Shown here: positions 32,227 through 41,987 of the stretch, in pieces | Layout of the letters: each line of letters starts with the position of its first letter | How positions within the stretch are numbered: position 1 is the first letter of the stretch | Assembly (NCBI GenBank): GCA_938048185.1 | Contig: CALIVT010000008.1 | Coordinates: 31,831 to 95,830 of the forward strand | Direction of reading: 5' to 3' | DNA length: 64,000 nt | From: an uncultured Arenicella sp. | GTDB lineage: Bacteria; Pseudomonadota; Gammaproteobacteria; Arenicellales; Arenicellaceae | The notes under the pieces: model-generated | The model's database searches: none | Told to the model about the DNA's origin: nothing | Seen by the model: the letters and a program-made list of their open reading frames with translations, nothing else | Translations under genes and position numbers: made by a program

Positions 32227-34983
32227 ATGCAAATAACATCACTGAACTCACTCATAGGCATATTTTTACTGCTCGCGAGCACACTTAGCCTGTCAAATAC
32301 AGCGTCCACCACGGCCGCTTATTCGAACCATGTGTACGCTAAAAAAATCACCGTCGACAACGCTGCGAAATTAGTTCGTAAAGGACCTGATGCAATCGGC
32401 GGGATTGATGATTGGTTTATCACCAACGGAACACTGTGCGCAATTGTCTCCGGACTCGAGCATGAAGGGGAGTTTTCGGCCAAAGGCGGTTCGCTTGTCG
32501 ATTTAGGTTTTTGTGGTCGCGCTGACGACCATTTCTCGTTTGCCCACGACTTACTCCAAGGCAACCGTAGACGCCCGCTAGACAGCAATAAGATCGAGAT
32601 CGAGCAAAGTGCTGACTCAGCAACAATTGTGGTGCATGGCGAACGTGATGGCGCAACAATAATCACCCGCTACAGCCTGAGTCTAGAACACCCTACTGAA
32701 CTGCATATAGAGAAGCGTTTGAGCGCTCAAGACGACTCAGATTTTAATTTTCTGTCACTGCTCAATTTCAACTATCACTCACTCGAGCCGTTTGTCTTTA
32801 ATAGCAAAAACCTAGACTTGAGTGCCGGCTTCAAGGCCGAGGATTTTGTGTCACGCGGAATCAGCGCAATGGACGTTGCCGCGCGCGACGCCGACACGAT
32901 CATTACTCTGAGCCCACCAAGCGCCGATCATGGAATAGCGTATGGCTGGCATTTGGCATCCGCGGAGCGCGTACAAGGCGATGAACGTTACTCGGTTCCA
33001 CGCTTTGTGTTAGCCGATGACTCTTCTAACGTCATGATCGTTTTAACTGACACGTTTTATATCGGCGACGGTCAACGTATTGGCTGGCTGCAACTGCCTC
33101 AGTTTCCGCTGCTATCACTCGCTGAAGAAGCGAGTATCGAGACCAAAGAGATTATCTACGTTGGCAAGCGCGGAGATGTCGCCAGTATTACTGACCAGTT
33201 CTTTAGCGACGAGGCCTTGGTCACGGGGCGAATAATTGACGAAGCAGACTCGGCGATTCATATCCTCCAACAAAGCGGCGTGCCCTTGAGCCACGTACGG
33301 CCAAACTCTGACGGCACATTTAACTTTAGAGCCCCACAAGGCGAATACCAATTAATTGCCAACGGCAGTGCGAAACGCAGCACAAAAATTGACATCGAGC
33401 TTAACCAAAAATCACTCAACCTCGCGCCGTTAAGATTGCCTGCGCCCGCACGCGTTAAGCTGCCGCAAGGTGACGCCATGCGCTTAGTTTTTGTCGGCCT
33501 AAACGACACGCCGACACCCGACTTTAGTGATTGGCTCACAGGCTTTTCAGTTATGGAGGAAGACGGCGAACATTTCATTGATCCGGTATCGAATATATTC
33601 TTAGCCGGGATTGAAGGCGACCCGACTAGCGTAGAACTGGTACCCGGTGACTATCGGGTTTATGCGACTCGAGGGCCAGAGTTCTCACTGGAGAAACGCG
33701 AATTTTCAATTAAAGCCCAACAAACCGTAGACCTAGAAATCACAACGCCAATACGTGTTGTCGAAACACCGAAGTACATCGCTAGCGATTTACACGTGCA
33801 TTCTGGCATTAGTTTCGACAATGCGTTTTCTGAGTCTGAACGCGTGCGCACCTTTGTTGCCGAGCACGGTGAAGTGATGGTGTCGAGCGAGCACGATGTG
33901 CCAGTTGACTACGCGCCTAGAATACGAGCAATGGGTGTAGACTCTAAGATTGTGTCCATTGCTGCTGCAGAAGTAACCAGCCTACTGCCGACCGAACTCA
34001 ACCCATACACGAACGGGCACGCCAACTTCTTTCCATTTCCACCCGAAGAAAACGAATATCGCCGCGGCATGGTAAACCATGAAGACCAACGCTGGCGCGA
34101 CGTCATTCATGCGATAAAGCAAAAGCACCCTGAGATTATTAGCCAACTTAATCACGCGCGCTTAACCCTAGAGCTGAGCGCAGAACTACCAAGCGACTGG
34201 CAGGAAATTGTTGATAACGGTCACTTTCTTGAGCACATGGGCAAAGCGGCACACCCCTACAACCCGACACAAGGCTTGCATTCACACCCGAACAATACCT
34301 TGATCGAGCCGCACGCACACACCGGCGTCCGAGATATTGATTTCGACCTTATCGAGGTCATCAATCCGGGCGGCGTACACAACGAAGAGCGTATTCAGGC
34401 ATTACGCAAAGACTGGCTATCGTTTGTGAAACAAGGGGAAAAAATGGTCGCTACCGCCAATAGCGATTCACACCGAGCCAGCCAACAGGTTGCAGTGCCA
34501 CGCACTATGGTGGCTATGAGTGATGACCGAGTAACCCATTTCAATCAACGTGAATTCCTACTCGCCTTAAAAAGTGGGAATGCGTATGGCACCACAGGCC
34601 CGATAATTTCAGTCTCCTTATCCGGAATGCAAATGGGCGAAACCTTTAGCGGCACGCGCGGACAACTCTCATTGGATATTCAGTCAGCCAAATGGATACC
34701 GTTGAGCGAAGTTAAGGTGCAGATAAACGGCGAAACGATAGACCAATACACGCTATCTAATAACGACCTAAAAGCCGGTACTAAGGATGATGAACAGAAC
34801 AATCAGCACAGCCTATTGATACCACTGCAATTCGAACGAGACTCGTTTGTTACCATTGAAGTGTACGGCCCTGTCAGCGAAGACTATGCGCATGTGTACC
34901 CTCTGCTGCAGCCCTATGCCTTCAGTAACCCGATCTATGTCGATTTCGATAGTGATGGAAAATGGACGCCGCCAGGCTTGTAA
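32227..34983 (+). CDS. Secreted CehA/McbA-like PHP-domain metallohydrolase
   Basis: A 918-residue exported protein. The signal peptide (L-I-G-I-F-L-L-L-A-S-T-L-S) starts at ATG 32227; a TTG two codons earlier is less likely. Residues 30-510 are beta-rich and of unknown role. A PHP (polymerase and histidinol phosphatase) domain follows at about 520-810: D-L-H-V-H-S-G near 523, S-S-E-H-D near 558, S-Q-L-N-H-A-R near 640, and N-S-D-S-H-R near 752. These give the usual His/Asp metal cluster. CehA relatives include carbaryl hydrolase, but the real substrate here is unknown. It follows prc by 49 bp with no visible terminator between them. Confidence 0.82.
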   Translation: MQITSLNSLIGIFLLLASTLSLSNTASTTAAYSNHVYAKKITVDNAAKLVRKGPDAIGGIDDWFITNGTLCAIVSGLEHEGEFSAKGGSLVDLGFCGRADDHFSFAHDLLQGNRRRPLDSNKIEIEQSADSATIVVHGERDGATIITRYSLSLEHPTELHIEKRLSAQDDSDFNFLSLLNFNYHSLEPFVFNSKNLDLSAGFKAEDFVSRGISAMDVAARDADTIITLSPPSADHGIAYGWHLASAERVQGDERYSVPRFVLADDSSNVMIVLTDTFYIGDGQRIGWLQLPQFPLLSLAEEASIETKEIIYVGKRGDVASITDQFFSDEALVTGRIIDEADSAIHILQQSGVPLSHVRPNSDGTFNFRAPQGEYQLIANGSAKRSTKIDIELNQKSLNLAPLRLPAPARVKLPQGDAMRLVFVGLNDTPTPDFSDWLTGFSVMEEDGEHFIDPVSNIFLAGIEGDPTSVELVPGDYRVYATRGPEFSLEKREFSIKAQQTVDLEITTPIRVVETPKYIASDLHVHSGISFDNAFSESERVRTFVAEHGEVMVSSEHDVPVDYAPRIRAMGVDSKIVSIAAAEVTSLLPTELNPYTNGHANFFPFPPEENEYRRGMVNHEDQRWRDVIHAIKQKHPEIISQLNHARLTLELSAELPSDWQEIVDNGHFLEHMGKAAHPYNPTQGLHSHPNNTLIEPHAHTGVRDIDFDLIEVINPGGVHNEERIQALRKDWLSFVKQGEKMVATANSDSHRASQQVAVPRTMVAMSDDRVTHFNQREFLLALKSGNAYGTTGPIISVSLSGMQMGETFSGTRGQLSLDIQSAKWIPLSEVKVQINGETIDQYTLSNNDLKAGTKDDEQNNQHSLLIPLQFERDSFVTIEVYGPVSEDYAHVYPLLQPYAFSNPIYVDFDSDGKWTPPGL

Positions 34984-35067
34984 ATTGGCCATCGACGTCA
35001 TGCTTAACTGAGAATTAGATTAGATGAATCTAAATTCGGTCGCCTTGAACCTTTGGAACGACTGTTT

Positions 35068-35250
35068 CTAGATCTTCGGTTTTTGATAGCTTAGATCGGG
35101 CGTTGCCTGACCTTCCATCATGATTCTCATCCAGTGCTGATGCTGCGCAATCCTCTTTGCTCGGCGCGAGGTTCGCGCATTTTGTTGGCCTCGCTCAACA
35201 ACGGTTTGCACATCTTTAGACCCATTATTTTCCTTGTTGTCTAATGCCAT
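35068..35250 (-). CDS. Small basic hypothetical protein
   Basis: A 60-residue reading frame, Arg/Gln/Asn-rich (V-V-E-R-G-Q-Q-N-A-R-T-S-R-R-A-K-R-I), with no membrane segment and no family I recognise. A G-rich GGGGGCT lies about 10 nt upstream of its ATG. It sits alone in the 396-bp gap between the PHP gene and sohB; the rest of the gap holds nothing recognisable. It could be a real small gene or chance. Confidence 0.4.
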   Translation of the reverse strand: MALDNKENNGSKDVQTVVERGQQNARTSRRAKRIAQHQHWMRIMMEGQATPDLSYQKPKI

Positions 35251-35379
35251 AATATAGCCCCCAGCTAATTGCCCAGCATGTTTATAAGAAGATACTTCTC
35301 TAACCTTATTCCATGCTGAGCGAAGTGAAAAGCGACTTTACAAAAGTTAACCGTTCAATCGCTAGGCCCCATTCCAACG

Positions 35380-36405
35380 CTAATTAAACTTCGAATCGTT
35401 CTCTGCGTTAGCCAGCCCGTTGCGAGCCTTTTCAAAGCTGGAAAACAAACCACCCAATAGTTTATCTTGCAGCTTTTGCTTAATTTCCATCGATACTTCG
35501 AAGATATCAAATTCCTCAAGAGCGTTAATTAAATATTCGTCGCTGGTGATAAGCTCATCAACTAACTCTAATTCCAAGGCTTGTTTGCCATACCAATGCT
35601 CACCGGTAGAAACTTTATCAATATTTAACTTTGGCCGATGCTCGCCCACAAAATCGCGAAACAGCACATGCGTCTCTTGCAATTCAAGCTTCAATTTTTC
35701 ACGTTCTTTCTCTCCATTTTCACCAAACATGGTGACCGTTCTTTTGTACTCACCCGCGGTATGTTGCTCCCAATCGACGCCAACTTTATCTAACAAACGG
35801 TGAAAATTCGGCAACTGCGCGAGCACCCCAATAGACCCTAAAATAGCAAACGGTGCAGCAACAATTTTATCGGCCACACAAGCCATCATATAGCCTCCGC
35901 TGGCCGCTACTTTATCGACTGAGATTGTAAACTTTAGCTTTGCATCTTTGATTCTCTGCAACTGAGACGCGGCTAAACCGTGTTCGTGCACTATGCCACC
36001 TGAGTTGTCTAAACGCATGAACACTTCGTCCTGAGGCTGCGCTACTGCTAGCACTGCGGTCACTTCATCACGCATTGTCTCTACTTCAGACGCTCGGATA
36101 TCACCCTCGAAGTTGAGCACAAATAATTTAGGTCTCGGGGTAACCACTTTGGCGGACTTCTTTTCTTTCTTGCTGTCTTTGGCCTGCGACTTAAGGAAGG
36201 TTTTGAACTCCTTCTTATCCATCAAGGTTTGTAAAACGCTATTCTTAAGTTCGTTATATTTGTCGTTCAAACTGGTAATTTTCAGGCTCGGGCCATCGTC
36301 TTTTTTTCGACCACTACCAACAATAGCAATCACAAAAACGAGCGCCACAAGACCGGTCAAAACCTTGGCGATAAAGAGACCATACAAAAAGAAAAATTCA
36401 GACAT
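35380..36405 (-). CDS. sohB: SohB family inner-membrane S49 peptidase
   Basis: A 341-residue peptidase of the signal-peptide-peptidase type. One or two N-terminal membrane helices (residues 5-27), a charged linker, a SohB-specific N-domain, then the S49 core with catalytic Ser in V-A-A-S-G-G-Y-M-M-A near residue 170. The Lys partner is probably in E-Y-K-R-T-V near 225. The active site faces the periplasm in this family. SohB can suppress loss of DegP in E. coli. A second S49 enzyme, SppA, is encoded at 55325. Confidence 0.93.
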   Translation of the reverse strand: MSEFFFLYGLFIAKVLTGLVALVFVIAIVGSGRKKDDGPSLKITSLNDKYNELKNSVLQTLMDKKEFKTFLKSQAKDSKKEKKSAKVVTPRPKLFVLNFEGDIRASEVETMRDEVTAVLAVAQPQDEVFMRLDNSGGIVHEHGLAASQLQRIKDAKLKFTISVDKVAASGGYMMACVADKIVAAPFAILGSIGVLAQLPNFHRLLDKVGVDWEQHTAGEYKRTVTMFGENGEKEREKLKLELQETHVLFRDFVGEHRPKLNIDKVSTGEHWYGKQALELELVDELITSDEYLINALEEFDIFEVSMEIKQKLQDKLLGGLFSSFEKARNGLANAENDSKFN

Positions 36406-36486
36406 AAGATAGCTAACAGAGTGTTCTTAAACAGCCGCGTATTATACCGAGGTCGCAAGTCTATGCACTATACACAATGCGTTTAC

Positions 36487-36514
36487 TTGACATTTACTGT
36501 TGCTTAACTATATT
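36487..36514 (+). promoter_or_regulatory. Sigma70 promoter for the histone H1-like gene
   Basis: A perfect -35 TTGACA (36487-36492) and -10 TATATT (36509-36514) with 16-bp spacing lie in the 250-bp gap before the histone-like gene. The start of transcription would be near 36521, giving a leader of about 135 nt. This is the best promoter visible in the window and suggests strong expression. Confidence 0.75.
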
Positions 36515-36655
36515 GGGGGCACTTGTCGCTTACAAAGCTTGTTTTGAATGCAACTTTCACTCGACAAGCGATGGGAGCTCGCGCTTTATTTTCGATAAAA
36601 TCAAGCGCAAAAAAATTGAATGCTAACTAATCTCAATATCAGAGAGAGGAATAAA

Positions 36656-37330
36656 ATGGCCGCAGCTAAGTCTAAAAAGAAAGCAAAGAAAGTTGCCAAA
36701 AAGGCAGTTGTTAAAAAAACCACAGCAGCCGCTGTAAAGAAAAAAGCAGCCAAAAAAGTTGCTAAAAAGGTTGCTAAGAAAGTTACAAAAAAAGTAACTA
36801 AGAAAGCGGCCAAGAAAACCACTAAAAAAGTTGCTAAGAAAGCGGCCAAAAAAGTTGCTAAGAAAGTAGCTAAAAAGGTAACTAAGAAAAAGGCTACCAA
36901 AAAAGTCGCTAAGAAAGCAGCCAAAAAGGTAACCAAGAAAAAGGCTACTAAAAAAGTCGCTAAGAAAGCGGCCAAAAAGGTAACCAAGAAAAAGGCTGCT
37001 AAAAAAGTCGCTAAGAAAGCGGCTAAAAAGGTAAGCAAGAAAAAAGCCACTAAAAAAGTCGCCAAGAAAGCGGCTAAAAAGGTGACCAAGAAAAAGGCTG
37101 CTAAAAAAGTCGCTAAAAAAACGGCCAAAAAGGTAACTAAGAAAAAAGTCACTAAAAAAGTCGCCAAGAAAGCGGCCAAAAAGGTAGCTAAGAAAAAAGT
37201 CACCAAAAAAGTCGCTAAGAAAGCGGCCAAAAAGGTGGCTAAGAAAAAAGCCACTAAAAAAGTCGCTAAGAAAGCAGCTAAAAAAAAAGTAGCTAAAAAG
37301 GCCGGGCTAAGTATTCCCCGACCGTTTTAG
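36656..37330 (+). CDS. Histone H1-like Lys/Ala-rich DNA-binding protein
   Basis: A 224-residue protein built almost only of Lys, Ala, Val and Thr. It has an A-A-K-K-V-A-K-K type repeat of about 17-19 residues (K-K-V-A-K-K-A-A-K-K-V-T-K-K-K-A) and ends in the only different segment, G-L-S-I-P-R-P-F. Such tails resemble eukaryotic H1 C-termini and bacterial HctB/AlgP-type nucleoid proteins, which bind and compact DNA. The start was set at ATG 36656, after AGAGAGGA; the frame opens at 36620. The gene has its own promoter and terminator. The DNA is itself repetitive, so repeat number may vary. The protein is probably disordered without DNA. Confidence 0.88.
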   Translation: MAAAKSKKKAKKVAKKAVVKKTTAAAVKKKAAKKVAKKVAKKVTKKVTKKAAKKTTKKVAKKAAKKVAKKVAKKVTKKKATKKVAKKAAKKVTKKKATKKVAKKAAKKVTKKKAAKKVAKKAAKKVSKKKATKKVAKKAAKKVTKKKAAKKVAKKTAKKVTKKKVTKKVAKKAAKKVAKKKVTKKVAKKAAKKVAKKKATKKVAKKAAKKKVAKKAGLSIPRPF

Positions 37331-37349
37331 GCAAATACTTTTCCGAAAA

Positions 37350-37379
37350 GCCACTGCCTAAGTGCAGTGGCTTTTTTTT
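37350..37379 (+). terminator. Intrinsic terminator after the histone-like gene
   Basis: An 8-bp stem GCCACTGC / GCAGTGGC with a 6-nt loop (CTAAGT) is followed by T8. It starts 20 nt after the stop codon. Confidence 0.95.
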
Positions 37380-37495
37380 GCGTATCGTAAATAGCCATAA
37401 AGAGAGCCTACGAAAACGAGCTGTGATACGATTCTGACCTACAGTTATATTCTTCATTATTAGCATATCTTCTCGTTAGAAGAACGGAGATTACG

Positions 37496-38587
37496 ATGTC
37501 CAAAGCACTAGACGTTCCAAAAAGCCTAGAAACCGAGATTGATGACACGGCCGCGATAGCACGGTCAGTTTCGCACAGCGCGCTGGGCGAAACAGCCGAG
37601 ACGCAGCTTCGCAAAAAGCTACTGCAACAATTAAAGGATCAGGATGCGATATTGGTATCGCATTATTACGTTGATGAAGACTTGCAAGACCTAGCGGAAG
37701 AAAGCGGTGGCACGGTGTCAGATTCTCTGGAGATGGCGCGTTACGCATTTGAACACGATGCAAGCACGATCGTCGTCGCGGGCGTTAGATTCATGGCCGA
37801 AACGTCAAAAATTCTTAGCCCAGAAAAGCGCGTTTTATTGCTCGACTCTGACGCTGAATGCTCTTTGGACATCGGTTGCCCGATCGACGAATTTTCGGCA
37901 TTTTGTGATGAGCACTCAGATCGAACTGTTGTGGTGTATGCCAACACCAGCGCTGAAGTGAAGGCGCGCGCTGATTGGGTGGTCACCTCGTCAATCGCGC
38001 TAGAAATCTGCACCCACCTTAAAGAAAAAGGCGAAAAAATACTCTGGGGCCCGGATCGCTTCCTGGGCGGTTACATTCAAAAAGAAACCGGCGCTGATAT
38101 GATCATGTGGCAAGGTTCGTGCATAGTGCACGAAGAGTTCAAAGCCGAACAACTGCTTACCATGAAACAAGAGCACCCCGACGCAGCGGTATTGGTTCAC
38201 CCCGAGTCGCCGATGAGCGTTGTAGATTTAGCCGACGTGGTGGGTTCAACCAGTAAGATATTGAACGCGACGCGTGAGCTCCCAAATAAGAAATTTATCG
38301 TTGCGACTGAAGACGGAATCTTTCACAAAATGAAGCAATATTCACCAGATAAGGAATTTATTGCGGCACCAACCGCCGGAAATGGCGCAACGTGCAAGAG
38401 TTGTGCACAGTGTCCATGGATGAAGATGAACGACCTGCAGCGTTTGGAAAAAGTTCTCAACACCGGTGAGAATGAAATTTATATCGAAGAAGAGGTTCGC
38501 GCGAAAGCCGAGCGCTCGCTTAAACGTATGGTCGATTTTGCCAATGAGCACATCCGCCCCGGCATCAAGGTCACTGGTAACGCATAA
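37496..38587 (+). CDS. nadA: Quinolinate synthase
   Basis: A 363-residue [4Fe-4S] enzyme that joins iminoaspartate and dihydroxyacetone phosphate to make quinolinate, the first ring of NAD. Key sites: S-H-Y-Y-V-D near residue 55, the cluster cysteines in the S-L-D-I-G-C-P region (near 125), in Q-G-S-C-I-V-H-E-E near 210 and in C-K-S-C-A-Q-C-P-W near 300. GGAG precedes the ATG. No nadB or nadC is nearby in the window. Confidence 0.97.
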   Translation: MSKALDVPKSLETEIDDTAAIARSVSHSALGETAETQLRKKLLQQLKDQDAILVSHYYVDEDLQDLAEESGGTVSDSLEMARYAFEHDASTIVVAGVRFMAETSKILSPEKRVLLLDSDAECSLDIGCPIDEFSAFCDEHSDRTVVVYANTSAEVKARADWVVTSSIALEICTHLKEKGEKILWGPDRFLGGYIQKETGADMIMWQGSCIVHEEFKAEQLLTMKQEHPDAAVLVHPESPMSVVDLADVVGSTSKILNATRELPNKKFIVATEDGIFHKMKQYSPDKEFIAAPTAGNGATCKSCAQCPWMKMNDLQRLEKVLNTGENEIYIEEEVRAKAERSLKRMVDFANEHIRPGIKVTGNA

Positions 38588-38798
38588 GGTTTTCAACCAA
38601 CGCTCAAATAAAGTTACCACCGACTGTGCAATAAATTTAGTAAGGGTCAGCGCTGATACCCTCGCTGCGCCACCGTGTTAATTCGCGTTTTTGCTTGTTT
38701 CTCGACGACAGTCACGCCTCTCCCCCTGTTGCACGATAGAATCAAGTTACGAGCACAGCCAGCACTAATCAACCTTTTGTTATGAGCTACTTTTCAAA

Positions 38799-39794
38799 AT
38801 GAAATATCTAGGCACTGAACACGACATAAACAAGAGTACCGAGAAAACCGGAGTGTTGTTACTAAATCTCGGCACGCCCGAGCGGCCGGTTTGCCCTGGC
38901 CTGCGTAAGTATTTATCTGAATTTTTAATGGACCCAAGAGTCATCGAGCTGCCTTCGCTGCTCAGAGCAATTCTGGTTAAAGGCATCATAATTAATGTTC
39001 GCTCACACAAAAGCGCTGCGACCTATCGAGAAATTTGGACTGATGACGGATCGCCCTTGCTGATCAACAGCCTAAAGCTAGGCGAGAAAACCGCGGCCTT
39101 ACTCGGCGAAGACTATGAAGTAGAAGTTGCGATGCGCTATGGCAAACCAAGCGTGCAAGATAAAATTACTGCGCTGCACGAAAAAGGCGTACGAAAAATC
39201 ATCGCAATTCCTCTGTATCCGCAATACAGCGGTGCCACCAACGGCTCTACGTTCGACGCAATTGCAAAAGCATTAACCAAGCAAAGGTGGGTACCGAACC
39301 TGACGTTCGTGAGTGATTACTATCAACGAGACAGCTACATCAAAGCGGTTGGCGACTCAATACTGGCGCACTGGAACACCCACGGCCGCAATCAAAAATT
39401 AGTGCTCACATTTCACGGCATTCCGAAGAAATACATCACCCGCGGAGACCCCTACGAGGCTCAATGTAAAGACAGCGCGCAACGCATTGCCGATTATTTA
39501 GAACTAGGCGATGAAGACTGGATACTCGTATTTCAATCGCGCTTCGGCGCTGAAGAATGGCTGCAACCTTATTGCGATCAGACCCTCAAAAACCTGCCTA
39601 CACAGGGCGTTAAATCGGTGGATATAATTTGCCCCGGATTTAGCGCTGACTGTCTGGAAACACTAGAGGAAATTGATCAAGAAAATAGAGAGTACTTTAT
39701 TGATGCCGGTGGCGAAGGCTACGCCTATATTCCTTGTCTAAACGACTCCGCATCTCATGCTGAGCTAATGACCGAGATCGTACGTGATCAATAA
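38799..39794 (+). CDS. hemH: Ferrochelatase
   Basis: A 331-residue enzyme that inserts Fe(II) into protoporphyrin IX, the last step of protoheme synthesis. It starts with the family segment G-V-L-L-L-N-L-G-T-P near residue 15. It carries the catalytic His in L-T-F-H-G-I-P-K-K-Y near 205 and the Glu in S-A-D-C-L-E-T-L-E-E-I near 285. Membrane-associated, no membrane helix. The gap to nadA is 211 bp, so it probably has its own promoter. Confidence 0.96.
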   Translation: MKYLGTEHDINKSTEKTGVLLLNLGTPERPVCPGLRKYLSEFLMDPRVIELPSLLRAILVKGIIINVRSHKSAATYREIWTDDGSPLLINSLKLGEKTAALLGEDYEVEVAMRYGKPSVQDKITALHEKGVRKIIAIPLYPQYSGATNGSTFDAIAKALTKQRWVPNLTFVSDYYQRDSYIKAVGDSILAHWNTHGRNQKLVLTFHGIPKKYITRGDPYEAQCKDSAQRIADYLELGDEDWILVFQSRFGAEEWLQPYCDQTLKNLPTQGVKSVDIICPGFSADCLETLEEIDQENREYFIDAGGEGYAYIPCLNDSASHAELMTEIVRDQ

Positions 39795-39866
39795 CACTGA
39801 TCACCTTAAATGCTCTTGTAACACATCCTCTATAGTTTAAGCAGACTCATAAAACGCAAAACTCGC

Positions 39867-40370
39867 TTATTCGGCGCTTTGCTGTTTTAACAAATCAAGC
39901 TCTAGCTTACGCAGCTCTAATTGCCGATTATTCAACTCCAGCTTCCGTTGTTGATTCCGAATTAGCTCTGATTCAAGGGCGCGACGTTCGGCTTGCTCGA
40001 CCAGTTGCGCCTGAGTCAATGTTGCCTCGCTACGCGACCTCACCGACTGTGCGGTGTTTTCAGGAATATCGCTGACACAAGCTTTACTGGCGGCACCGAT
40101 ACGATCCTCGTCACACTCGTCTGGCATACCGGCAACACACCATAGCGATGAACCGCTCGCCTTCTCGATATACCTAAGATCAGGTCGCACATTACACTTA
40201 ATTTCAACGCTCATAAAACTCTTGCCGCTAGCATCTTGCTGCTTACCGAGGTTTTTAACTGAGTAGACTGGTTGAGTTTGACCAGCAATGGCAAATCCTG
40301 AGCCAAAAACTAACGAAAAAATCATAGCTGCCGAGCAGACATCAAACAAATTTCTTAACAACATATACAT
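39867..40370 (-). CDS. Exported hypothetical protein with C-terminal coiled coil
   Basis: A 167-residue protein with a signal peptide (about residues 1-30, cleaved near A-I-A-G) and a middle region with four Cys (about 55-95) that could make two disulfides. It ends in a strongly charged coiled coil rich in Leu, Gln and Arg (L-E-L-N-N-R-Q-L-E-L-R-K-L-E-L). I do not recognise a family. It stands alone, convergent with hemH. Confidence 0.65.
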   Translation of the reverse strand: MYMLLRNLFDVCSAAMIFSLVFGSGFAIAGQTQPVYSVKNLGKQQDASGKSFMSVEIKCNVRPDLRYIEKASGSSLWCVAGMPDECDEDRIGAASKACVSDIPENTAQSVRSRSEATLTQAQLVEQAERRALESELIRNQQRKLELNNRQLELRKLELDLLKQQSAE

Positions 40371-40482
40371 CTCGAACGAAAGGTTTGCCCGTTAACTGCT
40401 TGGTTACAGTTTTTTAGAATTAGCCTAGTAATGATACACAACTATCTCGGATTTTCCAGCAGAACTAAATGATGCAAGACAG

Positions 40483-41229
40483 TTAACGCCCCCCAGCAAC
40501 CTCAATAAACGTACCCGCACTATAACTTGACTGCTCGGATACCAACCAAGCGATCGCGGCCGCCACTTCTTGCGGTTCGCCACCTCGTTGCATTGGCACG
40601 CTAGACTTTAGCCGCTCGACCCTTGCCGGCTCGCCACCATCGGCGTGCATAGTCGTGTAAATATAGCCGGGGCGAACCGCGTTTACTCTAATTCCATCGT
40701 CCGCGAGCTCTTTGGCTAGACCGATCGTCATCGTATCCAAAGCCCCTTTTGACGCCGCATAGTCAACGTATTCACCAGCGGCACCTAAACGAGCAGCAAC
40801 CGAAGACACGTTAACAATCACGCCACCCGCTCCACCGGTGCGGGTGGACATCGCCTTGGCAGCGTATTTTGAACAGAGAAAGCTGCCGGTCACGTTCACG
40901 GCAAATATTCGATTAATTCGCTCCGCACTTAGCTCAGACAAGCGAGCTTGCTGAAATAGAATGCCCGCATTATTGATCAAAGCGTAAGGCGGGCCGAGTT
41001 CGAGTTCGACTTTAGCAAAAAGATGTTCAACTTGCTTTTCGTTCGAGACATCCGCTTGCACCGCGATCGCGCGGCCACCCACCGCCTCGATTTCAGCCAC
41101 AACGGCCTGTGCCGCGACACTATTTGATAGGTAGTTAACGCAAACATCAAACCCTTGAGCGGCCAAAAATTTAGCCGTCGCGGCACCAATACCTCGGCTT
41201 GCGCCGGTAATGACCGCGACCTTAGGCAC
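40483..41229 (-). CDS. Short-chain dehydrogenase/reductase
   Basis: A 248-residue NAD(P)-dependent SDR. Cofactor motif T-G-A-S-R-G-I-G at residues 8-15, N-N-A-G at about 85, catalytic Ser in V-N-V-S-S-V near 138 and the Y-A-A-S-K pair (Y-V-D-Y-A-A-S-K-G-A) near 155. The start was set at GTG 41229 (M-P-K-V-A-V-I-T-G), 7 nt after the upstream stop and with GGAG at 41242-41245. The longest frame (ATG 41304) would overlap the upstream gene by 68 bp and add a non-conserved stretch. Substrate unknown; sequence is close to 3-oxoacyl-ACP-reductase-like and sugar-alcohol SDRs. Confidence 0.88.
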   Translation of the reverse strand: MPKVAVITGASRGIGAATAKFLAAQGFDVCVNYLSNSVAAQAVVAEIEAVGGRAIAVQADVSNEKQVEHLFAKVELELGPPYALINNAGILFQQARLSELSAERINRIFAVNVTGSFLCSKYAAKAMSTRTGGAGGVIVNVSSVAARLGAAGEYVDYAASKGALDTMTIGLAKELADDGIRVNAVRPGYIYTTMHADGGEPARVERLKSSVPMQRGGEPQEVAAAIAWLVSEQSSYSAGTFIEVAGGR

Positions 41230-41236
41230 GTCTGAT

Positions 41237-41914
41237 TTACGCTCCCCAGGATTGTCTTCGAGGCCGTTTGGCGATCGACAAGATCCAACCAAGTAACAAG
41301 CCAATCAGCACGGTGCCGCCACCTAAGACATACCAACGCTTAGCGCTTTGATCTTTGAGCACTTCGTTTTGAATACGAATATCATCCAGTTGCAACAAGA
41401 GCTGCTGCACCTCACTCTCTAACTTAGCGCTGCGTTGCGACAGATTAACCGCATCAGCGGACACTTCTTTAATACGTGTAAGCTCTTGAGAAGCTTGCTT
41501 GAATTGATTCGTCAATGTCAGGTTGCGTGTAATTAGCTCTTGATTTTCTTCTTGCGAGGTCGCCAGCAGGGCCTGCAGTTCACCGGGCTTGGAACGCAGT
41601 TTCTTCAATTGGCCTTCCAGATATTTTACTCGGCTGCGGCTCGACGGGTTTACACTTAGAAAGCGGGTTAATACATAACCAATTTTGCCGTCAGCGGTCT
41701 GCACCTGACTGTGACCATTACCAGCGTCCTCGCGTAACACCTCTAGGCGTTTACCACTGTTTAAAGAGTCAACAATTTTGTTCTGCACACTGGGGCCCGT
41801 TCGTAACATAACCTTAAAATCGTCGGTCACGTAACGTGTTTGCGCGTGCACACTCAAACCGAGCAAGTTAGTACAGATAAAAAGTAAGACAGCGGCGAAT
41901 CGATAGTTATTCAT
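41237..41914 (-). CDS. SH3-domain/coiled-coil membrane protein (TIGR04211, YgiM type)
   Basis: A 225-residue protein with a signal peptide (ending V-H-A-Q), one bacterial SH3 domain at about 28-90 (Y-V-T-D-D-F-K-V-M-L-R-T-G-P) and a coiled coil at about 95-190. A C-terminal membrane helix (V-L-G-G-G-T-V-L-I-G-L-L-L-G-W-I-L) is followed by a short basic tail. The topology puts the SH3 domain in the periplasm, where it may bind peptidoglycan. Same family as E. coli YgiM. It precedes the SDR gene by 7 nt; the functional link is unclear. Confidence 0.85.
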   Translation of the reverse strand: MNNYRFAAVLLFICTNLLGLSVHAQTRYVTDDFKVMLRTGPSVQNKIVDSLNSGKRLEVLREDAGNGHSQVQTADGKIGYVLTRFLSVNPSSRSRVKYLEGQLKKLRSKPGELQALLATSQEENQELITRNLTLTNQFKQASQELTRIKEVSADAVNLSQRSAKLESEVQQLLLQLDDIRIQNEVLKDQSAKRWYVLGGGTVLIGLLLGWILSIAKRPRRQSWGA

Positions 41915-41987
41915 TTAGTTGCCACGGCTGGCGATGCTTAAAGATGTAAGTAGCATTATAACCATGCGCGACCCACTACCGCATTTG

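Noticed and set aside
36601..37254. A 217-residue Phe/Leu/Ala-rich membrane-like frame on the minus strand
   Set aside because: It is the antisense of the Lys-rich histone-like gene (AAG read as CTT), not a membrane protein.
40483..41304. Longer SDR start at ATG 41304
   Set aside because: It would overlap the SH3 gene by 68 bp and adds a Cys/Pro-rich stretch before the cofactor motif; the GTG at 41229 with GGAG fits better.
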